This document shows, in pieces, positions 49,257 through 64,000 of a DNA stretch of 64,000 bases. Under the pieces are notes generated by a model, which was given only the letters and a program-made list of their open reading frames with translations, made no database searches and was not told the DNA's origin. The DNA lies in contig CM114275.1 of the NCBI GenBank assembly GCA_050084515.1, forward strand, positions 19,468,001 to 19,532,000, read 5' to 3'. The position numbers and the translations under genes are program-made. This DNA is from Blasia pusilla. Its lineage: Eukaryota > Marchantiophyta > Marchantiopsida > Blasiales. Numbering within the stretch: the stretch's first letter is position 1; each line of letters begins with the position of its first letter.

Positions 49257-52200
49257 ATGGTGGGTTCGATGACCAGGTTGAGGATTGTGGGAAAGGCCTT
49301 TGTTCTTCTAATACTTATCTCTGGAGGAATCCTGCAAACTCATACAGAAACAACAGGTTTCGCAGAGACAGGTATGATGATTTTCTCATTATTATAAATA
49401 TTCCAGATGTCTAAATTTTCTCATGTCGTTTAGTCGCTGAACGTTTCTCAGTGTAATTGAACGAAATCACCTATTTCTCACGGAGCTTTCGTCTAACTAG
49501 TGTAGTCAATTTTCATGTGAACAACCCTGTATATATGGATCCTAACCATGAATTAAACGTTTCATTTGTAACCTTCATTGACTTTGGATCCACAAGACTA
49601 CAAAACTATTCTCGACGCCTAATGTGATCAAGTCAAATCAAAACCACTATCCTCAATTTTACTCCCTTTCAGATTGCTCTGAACTGGAGACCAGACTGAG
49701 CCTTCGAAAGAACCTAGAATATGGGATCGGATAGTACATTGTGGCGGAGTATCTTGCGCGCTTAACTTTGAACTCCCAATGCGTATAATTAACCAAATCC
49801 AATTGAAGTACGGTGTGGAGTGAACTTGAGAATTGCGATCCTTCGCTTTCCAAATAGCTATCAAGTTTCTTACACCGTCCGGTCTTGTACCTCCTCCGTT
49901 CGGATTTCCTTGAGCTTTCATCATTCAATTTGGTGAACATTTGATGTAAAAAAATAATGGGCATTTTTCCTTTGGGGCAGATAATTTTCATCCTTGCCTG
50001 CGTCGGAGTTTTTCTCTATGTTGTAGAGTATAGAAGTATCGCAATGTGGGACATACAGTTCAGAGGATGAAGTATGAATCATGTAGTAGCCAGAGATGAA
50101 TTCCAGTTGTCATAGAGCTACCAGGGATCAGAGAAGTGGTTTTCTGAAGCTCAATAAAAATTCTAGACGCTACAAGTTCACCTCGAACTCTACCTCTTGA
50201 ATTCTTGCGAGATTCTTATGGCAATTCCAGAAACGTGCCCTTACTTTTGGGAGTACACATAAATCTTGTACTTTCGCAGTTCTTACTCAAGTGATCCGTC
50301 CATGATGAATGTCTTATCATCCAGGAGGTGACTGACTTGCGGATGGTATGTGTGACTTCAGGATTCCTGAGCATCGACTGTGGAGCCAATTCAACTCATG
50401 TGGATGAAAGTGGTATTACCTGGATTGGCGACCATAGTTTTGTATCTTCAGGGTTCAGCGCTAAGTTGAACACTACCCATTCTTCGTTAAGAACTTCACT
50501 TAACTCACTTCGATATTTCCCTGGTTCCCACAGGAAAAGTTGCTACGTTTTGCCCAGTATTGCCGGGAGCCGTTACCTTGTTCGGGCGTCCTTCCGATAT
50601 GAAAATTATGACGGTCGAAACAGTCCTCCTGTCTTCAATTTGGCAATTGATCTAACCACCGTAGCTCAAGTGAATGCAGCGGAAACTTTCGTGGTACATG
50701 AGATCGTAGCAGCTGCTGTTAGCACATCTTTAAGCGTCTGTGTGTTCTCAGAAAATGAATTGCACACGCCCTTTCTCTCGACCTTGGAGTTGCGCCCTTT
50801 TGCGGAAACGATGTACTCTGTTGCCGACGAGCTGTATCTGAGAAAGATATCTCGTATCAACTTTGGAGCCAAATCCGTCAATCCTGTTAGGTACATTTCT
50901 TGTAGAAAAGTAGAGAAAAAATTAATGTCATTTTGGATTTTGCTTACTTATACCACAGTGACTGTACAGAAACGGAAATCTAGACAGTAAATTGTCGTCA
51001 AATTAATGTAAGTTGTGTCCTATTTCTCCTATCGAAGTTTGATTGGCGTACAAGGATATTGTGATTGGAATTTTAAATCTTACAGTAGACTGGCATGTGA
51101 TGATCAGGTTCCCGGACGATCTGTACGACCGCATTTGGGATTCGGACTCAGAACACTACCAGAGTGCAGCGTATCAGACTATCAACGTTTCTCATTTTCT
51201 TCTCCAATCTAACCTCAGTGAACGCCCCCCGCGAAAAGTGCTCGAAACGGCCTGGGTATCTTCGGGGACCTTGAATATTAGTCTCTCGGGCCTGAGTATC
51301 CCAAATCAACTATACAAGGCTTATCTCTATTTCGCCGACGCCGATTTTGACAATGAAATGGGCCGGGAATTCGACATCTTCATGAACGACATATTGCTGA
51401 AGAAGGATCTGAACGTAGTCACAGATGCGGGATTACGTGCAGGTGTGGAGGTGAGCCTGTTAAGTAAATCTCCTACTGGGGCGCTGAATCTAAATTTGGT
51501 GCCCGGTCCAACCTCTACGATTGGACCTATCATCAACGCCTGGGAGATTTACAGTGTCTTTCCTGCAACGAAACCGACTTTTGAACGAGATGGTAAGCAA
51601 TTGACACTTATTGGAGATGCTGAACTCATCAGAGCTCACTTTGAAATTCCTGGCGAAGGCGATTGATTGCAAGCAAGGTTAATTTGTCAAAGCTGAGAAC
51701 CGTGGGGACTGTGACGAAGATATATGAGTAGCTAGCCACACTCTAAGTCGGAAACTCGAAGCTCCAAGATCGAGGCTGGCGTTGTTATTTTGAAAGATTG
51801 TCGTTACAACGGGCAACCATGACAACATTCTGCGGGATTCTGATCGCAATGGGCAGCCTCGTTCACGAGAAAAGTTCTTTAGGATAAGTGACAACAGAGT
51901 GCTATTTTTTCTTTTTCTTTTATTTTTTGGTTGCTTTTTTTCCCCTGGTTTTAAATGAGAATACACGCCATGAAATCAGGTTTTAAATTAGTAGAAAAGA
52001 AGGGGTTTTTGTTCCTAGATATCGAAGTAGTAAGAATTTCGAGATTGTTTGGTTTTTCTATCCAATCAGTCCGAAACAATGGACAACGAAAAAACTCAGG
52101 GAAGGAAGAGGTGTTTGCAACTCGTCAGAGCAATCGATTGGGTTGGATCGGTTGAGGCGCTGTTCCTAGTCATTATACGGCAAGGAGCTTACCAAAGGAG

Positions 52201-55200
52201 TCACTCGCAAGCTCGGAAAGACAGTTTTTGACTAACACTCGAAGAATGTGTTCTGAGTCTTGCACAATCATTATGTTGCAGCATCTGCAATCGCTTCCAT
52301 AAAGGAGACCTTCAAACTGGGGCACCTTTCGTCGGGTGATCCATGCAGACCAATCGCTTGGGAGTGGTTGAGTTGCACCACTGACGATCCGCCTAGAATA
52401 AATGGCGTGTGAGTACATTGGCTATTTTGCAGCATATTCATTAACATTTCAAAACCTTTTTCTTGATAGCATACGCTTGGTGAACCCTTGAAACCTGATC
52501 TTTCCGGCTGAAGACCCATCTCGTGCAAGCCTTTCGTTTACACTTCTTGGTGGAAATCCATCAGTTACCTTGAATATATGGTGATGTGCAGGAATCTTTC
52601 AGCGATGAATCTATCTGGTGTTGTACCTATCAGCATGACCGAATTGTCAGAGCTGACTGAGTTGTAATAATCAACTCCCCTCTTCAAATGATTTCCTGTC
52701 TCTTTGTGATGTCTAGTTTTCACAGATTGCACCCCAAATGTCAAGTTCTTCTGCGACGAGAACATCATGTCGAAAATCATTGTCTAATCGCTCATGGGTG
52801 ATCACAGGCGGCTTGATCACAACCAAATTACTGGGTCCATCCCAGACCTGAGTTCGCTGAAGAAACTAAACTCTCTGTAAGTTCTGCGAACATTCTGCCT
52901 GAATCCAATAACTTTTGAAGGGGAGTTCTTTCCAGGCTCCAGCTAGGAACACAAGATCTGCATAGTAAAGATATAGATACGATTGATGATTGAAACTCGG
53001 ATTCGTGCATGAACTGGTCTCCAAACTCAGAACTACGAGTCTGAAACTCGAGTATTGAACATATATTGCAAAGAAATGAGAGGGCCCGTTGTGTGCAGGA
53101 AAAATCTGCAGTGCGAATGTAATGTGCTAGTGTTGTAAGCTTTAAAGTTCTGGTCTTCAGATTTTGCTTTGTCAGGCTTTGTGTGCGATGATCTTTGCAA
53201 CATCTACTGGTCTCTTATGGATCATAGAAAAACAACTACATACGCTCTTGACCATTTTTCTTCCGTGGACAGTGTTCTCCAAAACCTGACAGTTCAAAGC
53301 CCTTGGACCTTTTTCCCGCACAGGATTTTGGACAATAATCAGCTCAGTGGACAGGTTCCCCAAAATCTGATCACGACGAACAGTCTCCAAATCAGGTAAC
53401 AATACTAACAATCGGTCTTTTTCTGGAGACTCCGATGGAATGACGTCCGTCCTTGAGAGAAGGATGAAGCAAAGGCAAGGAAGGGAGAGGAAGTTGAGCC
53501 TGTAGATGTAGTCGCGATAGATTTTCTTGTCTCGTGATTGCGTAGAAGACGGTACTCACATTAGTAGTGCTTGTCACAGCCTTACGATGTAGGAGAAGGA
53601 TCACGAAAGAAGAAGAACACGATATTGACGGCTAACAGCTCTTTTGGCCTTTGAAACCCTTCGTGTTTGAGACAGTCTTGGAGGGAATCCAGAGATTTTA
53701 TTGGACGGCTGCCTGATGGGCAGTGGTACATGCAGTCAACCGAAAAACATCAAGACTTCCTCGCAGTCGCGAACTACTTCTAGCGCTGTTGTGATTGGTG
53801 TCGTAGCAGCGGTATCCGCAACCTTTCTTACGGTTCTGACAGGCACCTTCGCGTTTTTCCTGGGGAGACGGAGAAGGTCGAAGTTCCCAGAATCTGCAAA
53901 GACGAACATTTACACCATTTCGGATGTCCAAGGTCTCCCAGCAATTTCCTTCCATTGCAAAGCGCGTCTTGTTTTCAGATGATTTGAATCGTTGAGTCGA
54001 AGAAGAAGGTAGTTTGGACATTCAGCAATTTTTGAGGCAGAGTTCTTATGAATTATACCTCCCTTGGCTCAATTTCCCTCTCTTGGTTTCTGAGTAGTAC
54101 TGTTGGTGACACGTTTTGTGGCGTTCACAAAGCACACGGCACCCACATCCGTTACAGGAATGATTTTATCATCCATGGAAAGAAATACTTCATTCATAAC
54201 ATGTAAATTTACATGCCCCAGTTGCAACATAGCTTCTTTATGTTACATGATGAAGGAATGAGCCATCTTGGTGTTCTGGTCGGTTGTCCGCAGCACAAGG
54301 CTTAAAAATTTGTGCAGTGATGGTCGTGGCGTCTGAAGCGTCTGTAATTGAAAATAGTGGATATCCACTTGTTTTCTTGATTCTTGACAGCTCACGAGAG
54401 TATGGACGAGGGCTCCACCAGTTCTGGTGGGCAGTTTGGGGACAGAACTGATAAATCCAGTGATGAAGTCGAATCAGGACCATTACCCGCTGACGCTAGA
54501 CCTTTTACCTACTCGGAGTTGAAAAAGGCCACTCGGAACTTTACGAGAAAGGTGGGAGAAGGATCCTTCGGTTCTGTATTCTATGGGAAGCTACCAGGTG
54601 GTTGCGAGATTGCAGTCAGAGTTCATGCCGCCCAGTACAGAACTCAAGACTTCGAAGACGGGGTGAGTGTTTCTCCAAGGCTGCTTCGACTAAATCACAC
54701 TGGACTTCGTGAGAAATACAAGAATGATGGAGAAAGAGAGATTACTGAATCATTTTCGTTGGTTTCTTGAATCCTGTAGCTACCACCTAGCTATGTACAG
54801 ATATAATCAGTTCAGCTTTTGAGGTTCTTGTAGACTACTTTTGGATGAGACTGCGTGTGACTTGATACAAATCTTTCAGAGAACGTTTGATCGTGAAATC
54901 CTCACACGTCTCTTGTTTATCTAGGTTAAGGTGCTTTCTAAAGTGCGTCACCAAAACCTGGTCTCTATGATTGGCTACTGTAAAGATGTACCGGAGTCGC
55001 TGCTTATTTATGAGTTCTTGCCCGGCGGATCCTTGCTGAACAATCTCAATGGTAAAGACTTGTTTTCGGCCCAACTTGTCTTCGGAAGTCATAGTTACGT
55101 TTTGGCAGATATTTTATTGACGCGATTCAGTTTTACTTTGCCACTCTCTGTCCTGACTAATGATCCCGTTAATAAAATCTTGTAGATCCTCAATCAAAAC

Positions 55201-56849
55201 AGCTTCTCACTTGGAACTTGAGGCTAAATATCGCCCTCCAGGCAGCGACAGGTATTTATTCTTGCGAAAGAATCATCCCATGGGTAGAATTAGAAAATAA
55301 AATGAAGGATTTTTATTGGGTAAACCTTGCGCACTCAAGAGCAGTTGGGTAGTTGATCTGTCTGCAAATGGAACATTTTATAGGTCTTCTACATCTTCAC
55401 AATGACCACAACCCTCCAGTCATACATCGCAACATGAAGAGCAGCAACATTCTCCTGACAAACAAGTTCATCGCCAAAGTTGCTGATTTTGGTCTCTCAA
55501 GATTAGCTCCAGAGGGAGAAACGAACTACGTCTCTATTCTTGTTAAGGGGGCCACGTCGGGATACCTAGATCCAGAGTAAGTTCCCTTTCTCTCAAATAC
55601 CATCCTTTATTTTGCTTCTACTATTGATGCTCCAGCAATGTCCACCCCAAGCTGAAGCGTAAGCTTTGTTGTGTTCGTCACAGTGGTCCTTACTGAAAAG
55701 AATGCTATGCTCTGACTGGAGTTGAAAACTGGGTCAGGTCGGTAGCTAGCCATGAGGAGATTATCTTCTTGTACAGATGCAGCGGCGGATTCTAGATGTG
55801 TTTGGCATGCTCAGATTTTAGGTCGAATTGCACGGCGTAGGTTTGGATGCTTATGGGCACGTTTGAACACATGGAATGTCACATAGACATCGTTCAATTG
55901 AATCTGTGTCACAATGCCTTTGGACACTCGAGAGGAACTACTTCAGTCCCAAGTCACCAGCCCCATCTCTTCTCAGATCAGTGTTACTATGAGATCTGTT
56001 GTAATGAGTCAGGAGGAGCATACACAAGACTCACAAAATGTGTCTTTCGGGGTGATCTCTGGATTGGCTTAGGTTCTATTCAAAACAGAAGTTCACAGAA
56101 AAGAGCGATGTGTACGGTTTTGGAGTCGTCCTTTTGGAGATAATTTGTGGACGCACTCCTATGAATCCAAAGCTATCTCGTGCAGAATTGAATCTCACGG
56201 ATTGGGTACGTTCTCTGCAACCGCATGAAACATTTGTGAAGTTCGAGGATAAAAGATAACAGATGGCGAGTTTGCGTCTGAACTATTTGATGTAGTTCTT
56301 GTGGGATCCCGAAATGGTTCATGGTCGTTCGTGTCATCCTGACAAATTAATTAATGAAGCAAAACTTTCAGAAGACTTTTTGGGGCTTGGTTACTCCGAT
56401 TATACTCGGCAGAGAACCTTAGCATTTGTACGAAACGTTTATGGAGGGGGAAGTCATTGAATTATTATCTTGAAGAGTTAGACGATCTCTCTACCCTCTA
56501 GGCAAGTAATTGAATGTAACTTGTAACCTGGATGGCGGATGATTTACTACAGGTGAGAAATAACTTGGAGACAGGGAATGTGCAAGCTATCGTCGATCCA
56601 GCGTTGGGAAAGTCGTACAACATAGACTCGATGTGGAAAGTAGCAGATATCGCCATGTACAGCGTGGAACCAGAAGCGAAGCATCGTCCATCTATTGGTG
56701 AAGTTGTGAAGGAGCTGGAAGAAGCCCTTCTCTTCGAGACACAGGGCCGAAAATGTTCTGGAGTCGGTACGAGTTTTTCCCCGACTGACAAGGAAGACGG
56801 ATCTCAATCGGAACCGGTGTACAAAAAACTGCCCAAGAAGCGGCGATGA
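49257..56849 (+). CDS. Malectin-like LRR receptor kinase, probable pseudokinase (14 exons)
   Basis: Exons by splice-site reading: 49257-49371, 50362-50890, 51108-51592, 52282-52408, 52592-52663, 52808-52876, 53324-53395, 53676-53932, 54391-54662, 54925-55051, 55186-55251, 55384-55576, 56073-56205, 56553-56849. They sum to 2814 nt, an unbroken 937-residue protein. All introns are GT-AG and the three LRR exons are 72, 69 and 72 nt, as in plant LRR-I receptor kinases. The order is signal peptide (hydrophobic 12-27), malectin-like ectodomain (about 40-372, IDCGA and [10 protein letters not shown]), SGDPC linker, LRRs (about 419-490), [10 protein letters not shown], transmembrane helix (about 527-552), then kinase (about 620-890) with GEGSFGSV and DFG (Asp765) and a basic tail. 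The VAIK Lys is Arg652, the helix-C Glu is Gly666 and HRD is HRN (Asn747), so catalysis is doubtful. It probably acts at the plasma membrane as a sensor or scaffold. Confidence 0.85.
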
Positions 56850-58168
56850 GCGAATCACGTCTGCAGGCGACTCGTTTGGCTCTGCCTGTTCGAAAATTTT
56901 CGGGTCCTGGAAATCCTGGTCAGTCACCTGTCTGTCCACCTTCAATAGAGCTTCTGTCGATTTCCATGGAGCTCCAGCAGTGTTATTCACTCTCAGGCGA
57001 CAGCCATTTCAGAGTTTAGGATTTAGCCAAGTCTCTGTTTGCTCTGTCAAGCAGGAGAGCAGGCAATCGTTCTCCTTCCTGACATTAATGGTCTCATTGA
57101 TTCCAGTTTGCAGGCGTTCGTCCACTACCTCCAGCAGCGTCCAATTGTACAGCAGATGTGTGTCCAGCGAGTGACATGAAATCTCATCGTTATGGGTTAA
57201 CATAAGATCTCCACTAAGCTTCTTGTAGACGACATTTTTTCTTTCTAACTTGTAACTAAGGCAAACCCCTCCAGTCTCAAGGAATATTGACACTTCTTCC
57301 ACCATTGATGTGATTTTCGAACACAGATCAGGGGCGAATGCATCATATCCTCACGCCCACAAGAGTGGAAACAGGGCTACGAATATCTTACCCCCGCCCT
57401 TTCACTTCCGCCGCTTTGGACTCGAGACTCTATTCGCCATCCATCCCGTTGTTCCTTTGTATACACTGATCAACCCGAACATCTTCCTCATAAGAAACGT
57501 CACAAGCTGCACACACGCGAAGATGGAGTGCTCCTACCTACTATTACATAGCGTTAGAGAAGCCATTAGGCCAGAAGACTTTTCTCATAATCTGGCACGA
57601 ATGATGCAATACGAAACGGCTTTTTCGCCTTGTTTTCTTTGTTTTCTTTGAGAATAGAATTTCGCACTTAAGAAATTGGAGCAGGTCACTGATAGCTGGC
57701 TCACAATTCCGGACTCTAGGGCTCCCAAGAGATGACGCCTTCTAGTTCCCCTGAAGTCGTATATGTAGCTGGAGTGTTGCTAGATTCAAGAGGCTCGACC
57801 TTAGAGTGGCTGATCATTGCATCTACCGCTTAAAGCGTGCCCAGTTTTTGCATTCCATATTTTGATAAAGCCATGGAAACTCAACCTGGATGTTCCAATC
57901 CCGTCTTTTAGGTCATATCTGTTTTTTTTCATCCTCTTATATTTCTGCAATATCTATATTGAGAGTGTCCTTTCATTTTTCGGACTCCTCTCTTTTTACA
58001 TTTGGTATTCTTAGTAGGATTAGTCGTCTTCGAAGCAATAATTTTGGGAATTAATTATCAAGAACGTCAAGTTAATTCTGGGAATTAATTATTCCCAAAG
58101 TTATCTATGTCAATTTAAATAAACTTGAAATGATCCTATGATCTAGAAGGATCATAAAGTTCCTAGTT
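56850..58168. other. 3' flank of the receptor kinase gene, nothing recognised
   Basis: The stretch contains short frames only (up to 147 codons antisense to the last exon). It probably includes the 3' untranslated region. No poly(A) signal is assigned. Confidence 0.4.
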
Positions 58169-59776
58169 GGATTAGGCCACAAGTGCATATTGCTTGCAAT
58201 GCATGCTATCATATCATAAATTTAATTACTATCCATTTTAAGTATGTAGGATTAGGTTACATATCAAAACGTCCATATTTAGGTATTTTGGTTTGGTATC
58301 TTAGGTATTTATAATGTCTGTATCTACATCCCCCATCCTCGTCTAACTAGGTTCATACAAAGCATTAAGATATGAACCCATTCATATTTGTCTCTTTGTA
58401 TCGAGTAACAAATCAAGTAAAGACGAAGTCTCTTCCCCTTTCTTGTATGTCTCTACTTAATTACAACATTTGTACTTTACTAATCACACCCTTTTGGAGT
58501 TGCCACACTAGTTCCGCGTGCTATTGTTCTTAATGGACTTTTGCACCCTAGATGAACTTGAACTTTTACCATGTGATTCCCGCAAGTCAACTTCCAACAC
58601 AGATCCATTATGACTAGCGCTAGCAAGGCAGGGCATGGCAGCCCCAACGTGCTCACATCTTGCAACCTTGACGTTCTTGAGTTTTTTGTCCACTACCTCC
58701 ATAGAAAATTTGTCTTCCCACTCCTTCACCTTCATGATATCATTGTATAGATCCACAATGAATCCATATTGTCTTCTCCTCGACATTTGTTATCCAAGCC
58801 AAGATGGCCAAACTCAAATATGTAATCACGGATGACATGATGTAAAGATTCAATGCATGTCTTAGCACAAACATGTTAGCCAGTACCACCCGCACCCTTA
58901 TCAATTGCTTGAGTTCTTCCCATGTACTAATTGACGTTTGTCCCATTCCTTCGTTCTCATGATGCATCGATAACAACTAGAGTCGCGCCACTTCTCCCAA
59001 ATTGGAACACACACATGTAAGCCATTGTGCCTTGCAGAAACGTTGAAATTACAAGGACATTGCAAGTTCCCTTGTTTTTTATTAGCTCAAATCCTGCTCA
59101 CCATTGTAAACTAGGGGTTCCGTTAGCTTGGCCATATAGAGTTTTGTTTAAAATATGGGAAATGATTTCGTGGTAATGATTGATAAGAAATGAATGTATA
59201 GTGCACACATAGACATACTAGTGTATGCGGCCCAAATTTAAATTACTTCCCAACATTATTATTCTAAAGAACGTCAAGTTTGCAAGACGTGAGCACGTTG
59301 GGGCTGCCATTCCCTGACTTGCGAGCGCTAGTCATAATGGATCTGTGTTGGAAGTTGACTTGCGGGAGTCACATGGTAAAAGTTCAAGTTCATCTAGGGT
59401 GCAAATGTCCATTAAGAACAATAGCACGCGGAACTAGTGTGGCAATCCCAAAAGGGTGTGATTAGTAAAGTACAACTGTTGTAATTAAGTAGAGACATAC
59501 AAGAAAGGGGAAGAGTCTTCATATTTACTTGATTTATTACTCGATACAAAGAGACAAATATGAAGGGGTTCATATCTTAATGCTTCATATGAACCTAGTT
59601 AGACGAGAATGAGGGATGTAAATATAGAGATTTTAAATACCTAAGATACCAAACCGAAATACCTAAACGTGAACGTTTTGGTATGTAGCCTAATCCTACG
59701 TACTTAAAATAGATAGTAATTAAATTTATGATATGATAGGAGGCATTGCACGCAATATGCACTTGTGACCTAATCC
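58169..59776. repeat. Inverted-repeat structure, two 510-bp arms and a 588-bp spacer
   Basis: The left arm (58169-58678) and right arm (59267-59776) are reverse complements of equal length with scattered mismatches and few indels. The outer ends read ggattagg and cctaatcc; the inner ends read acgttctt and aagaacgt. No target-site duplication is evident outside. It may be a foldback transposon, a MULE with long terminal inverted repeats, or a duplicated and inverted gypsy fragment. Confidence 0.85.
58679..58976 (-). pseudogene. Possible gypsy gag remnant in the spacer
   Basis: On the minus strand, ISTWEELKQLIRVRVV resembles the TWEELKxxxRxRFVP motif of plant gypsy Gag. A second frame nearby reads YGFIVDLYNDIMK, like the downstream Gag FIxGLxxDI motif. 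The match is short and by eye only. Confidence 0.35.
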
Positions 59777-60480
59777 TTACGCATACCACAACATACAGGG
59801 TCTAAATTGGGGCCGTAATTAGAATATCATGGCTTCATGCAAGACCATGCAAATCCTCTATAGGACCAATTGTACATTGTCATGCCCTACCTTTTGTTCA
59901 AAGCACACTCGCGCATTCCATATTTGGATCACAAAGATGATGAAAGAGGTCAAGCACATGGGCGAGACTTAACAAATCTACGGAGATCCTTACTGCGCAA
60001 AACCCCACCAATATTTTTGGTGTGGGTAGATAGGGAATTTCAGTCAAGAATGTCTCAATCCTATGGTATTTTACGTGGACTAGTAAGCTTCACGTGCAAT
60101 TAATGGTATATAAATATGACTTCCAAAATTTTCCATTTTTAGCAAGTTACATGTGCAAAATATGAGTACCCGATCGTTGGTTTAGAAATAGGAAGAATGA
60201 AGAAGGCTTCATCTTTAAAGGTAAGTCCCTACTTACTATTCCCTAGAAGGAGGCTCTTGGTTTAATAGTATAGATGGTGAGCAACTAGGAAAGCATATTA
60301 GAAGGGTGTTATCTTGAAACTTGAATAGTCGGGTAGTACCTCGCATATGAACTTAGGTTTATGAGAATCCCAACTTTTATAAACCAATGCTTGCAATGGG
60401 TGTGTGTTTCATCAAAGGGTCAATCAATGCGGTTCTTATTAGACACAGTCGGCACTAATTAGAATGTGATGAATATATAT
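59777..60480. other. Intergenic, nothing recognised
   Basis: Only frames of up to about 77 codons without motifs. Confidence 0.4.
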
Positions 60481-60502
60481 ATACATATATATATATATAT
60501 GG
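60475..60502. repeat. AT-rich dinucleotide tract
   Basis: An (AT)n run interrupted by one C. Confidence 0.9.
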
Positions 60503-60580
60503 AAGTGAGAATTTGGGATGGAGAGTCACCTAGACAGTACAACTGGTACTTCAATTCGCACAAAGATGAACGCAAGTAAA

Positions 60581-60940
60581 TCAATAGTGTATGTCTGTTA
60601 CGTTGCTAATAGGGCTTCTTGAGTCCCTCCTTAGAATAATTTCTTGAAAAAAGCTTCGAGAGTTGAAAGCCATAATGAATTTCCACTCGGATTCATGTCT
60701 CTCTAAGACAAGTATGAGCAATGGGAACAAGTCCCCTTCTTGTACACCCTTGATACTATCAAAGACCTTAAAGATCCATCTTTGTGATATAGAGAGGCAT
60801 GAATGATGCATCATATATGCTTCACTTGGAAGTTTTACAAGATCTTGAAAACCACCAGCAAGGTATGGGTTGTTCTTTTGTCCCAAGCCTGCGACAGACG
60901 ATATTTGACTTGGCCTACCATAGAAACAATGCAGATGCAA
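60581..60940 (-). pseudogene. Possible L1-like LINE reverse transcriptase fragment
   Basis: A 119-codon minus-strand frame contains KGVQEGDLFPLLILVLE, which resembles the GVRQGDPLSPLLFIL motif B region of plant L1-type LINEs. No second RT motif is visible, so the assignment is weak. Confidence 0.35.
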
Positions 60941-61129
60941 GTATTACTTGATGAGTATTTCGATATGATGTTTAGCTCACTTCCTTCCAAACTACCTCTC
61001 AAACATGCACTTGATCACAAAAGTGACATTCAATAAGCTCGAACATACCTAATATGGGGCAATGTTGACGCAAGACATGCACCAAAATGGAGGAATTGAA
61101 GACTCAAATCACATAATTGGTCACCTTAA

Positions 61130-61490
61130 GAATGTGTCATCTTAAGTTCCGCCCATCCCCTTCATTACCAAGAAACATGATACCCTCCAAATATGTGAAG
61201 ATCCTCAAGTCCTTTACAAGGTCACCATTCATAATCACTACTTGGTCCCTTTGATGGATGAGACTATGGATAGGCTTGCCATATGGTGCCTCTTTACCAA
61301 AATTGTCTTAAGGTATGGTACCACCAAATCCACATGTCGGAGAGAGATGGTTTAAGAAAAAAATCAGAATTCGCTAGGGTCTCTATGAGTGTGTTGTGCT
61401 ACCCTTCAAGTCAACCAGTGCCCCACTAATTTCTACACCTTCATTAATGTACAATGTGTTTAGGGATTTTTTGGATGCTTGGGGGCCTCA
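61130..61490 (+). pseudogene. Degraded gypsy reverse transcriptase fragment
   Basis: Plus-strand pieces read NHYLVPLMDETMDRLA, then LFTKIVLRYGT, then VCCATLQVNQCPTNFYTFIN. They correspond in order to the gypsy RT segments YPLPxIDELLDRL, FSKIDLRSGY and VMPFGLTNAPATFM. Several stops are present. It is unrelated in detail to the methyltransferase-bearing element. Confidence 0.55.

Positions 61491-64000
<2,510 letters not shown>

Noticed and set aside
52930-52990. An additional LRR exon between 52876 and 53324
   Set aside because: An acceptor-like site precedes an open stretch, but the translation lacks the LRR consensus and the flanking exons already join in phase.
49257-56849. Treating the receptor kinase as a dead pseudogene because catalytic residues are lost
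   Set aside because: Fourteen canonical exons sum to a clean 937-codon frame with no stop. A pseudokinase reading fits better than a decayed gene.

Overview
The window is nuclear DNA of a plant (streptophyte). It holds one host gene with GT-AG introns and a plant-type architecture (malectin-like ectodomain, leucine-rich repeats, kinase). The rest is a dense, nested and mostly decayed set of plant-type mobile elements: Helitron, Ty3/gypsy, Ty1/copia, and an R2-like and possibly an L1-like LINE. I cannot name the species. A bryophyte, lycophyte or other non-flowering streptophyte is plausible, because gypsy elements carrying a cytosine methyltransferase have, as I recall, been described in charophyte algae. 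This is an inference.

Layout. 1-14.8 kb is AT-rich and repeat-like with no recognisable gene; it holds three copies of a short dispersed repeat family. 14.8-16.6 kb carries tandem repeats and a CT microsatellite. 16.8-21.9 kb is a broken Helitron: Rep/HUH protein, PIF1-like helicase, and an unrecognised accessory reading frame. 22.4-22.9 kb has a direct repeat and a long foldback hairpin. 23.8-27.3 kb is a more GC-rich, single-copy-looking block without a recognisable gene. 27.6-40.8 kb is an R2-like LINE on the minus strand, split by a nested gypsy element (30.48-40.23 kb) also on the minus strand. 42.6-45.7 kb is a copia remnant with an insertion. 45.7-49.2 kb has no recognised gene. 49.26-56.85 kb is a 14-exon gene for a malectin-like LRR receptor kinase. 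58.2-59.8 kb is a structure with two 510-bp inverted arms. 60.5-61.5 kb holds further LINE-like and gypsy reverse transcriptase debris. 63.0 kb has a (CT)51 microsatellite.

The main find is the gypsy element. Its gag-pro frame runs straight into a complete-looking C5 cytosine DNA methyltransferase domain (motifs I, IV with PCQ, VI, VIII, IX and X), placed between protease and reverse transcriptase. Its integrase ends in a canonical C4HC3 PHD finger. One polyprotein therefore couples a DNA-methylation writer to a probable chromatin reader. This copy is dead: nine in-frame stops, every one reachable from a sense codon by a single C-to-T (or G-to-A) transition and mostly CAG to TAG, plus several frameshifts. 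That pattern fits deamination of methylated cytosines.

The second find is the receptor kinase. Its model splices to a clean 937-codon frame, but three catalytic positions (VAIK Lys, helix-C Glu, HRD Asp) are replaced by Arg, Gly and Asn. It therefore looks like an expressed-type pseudokinase.
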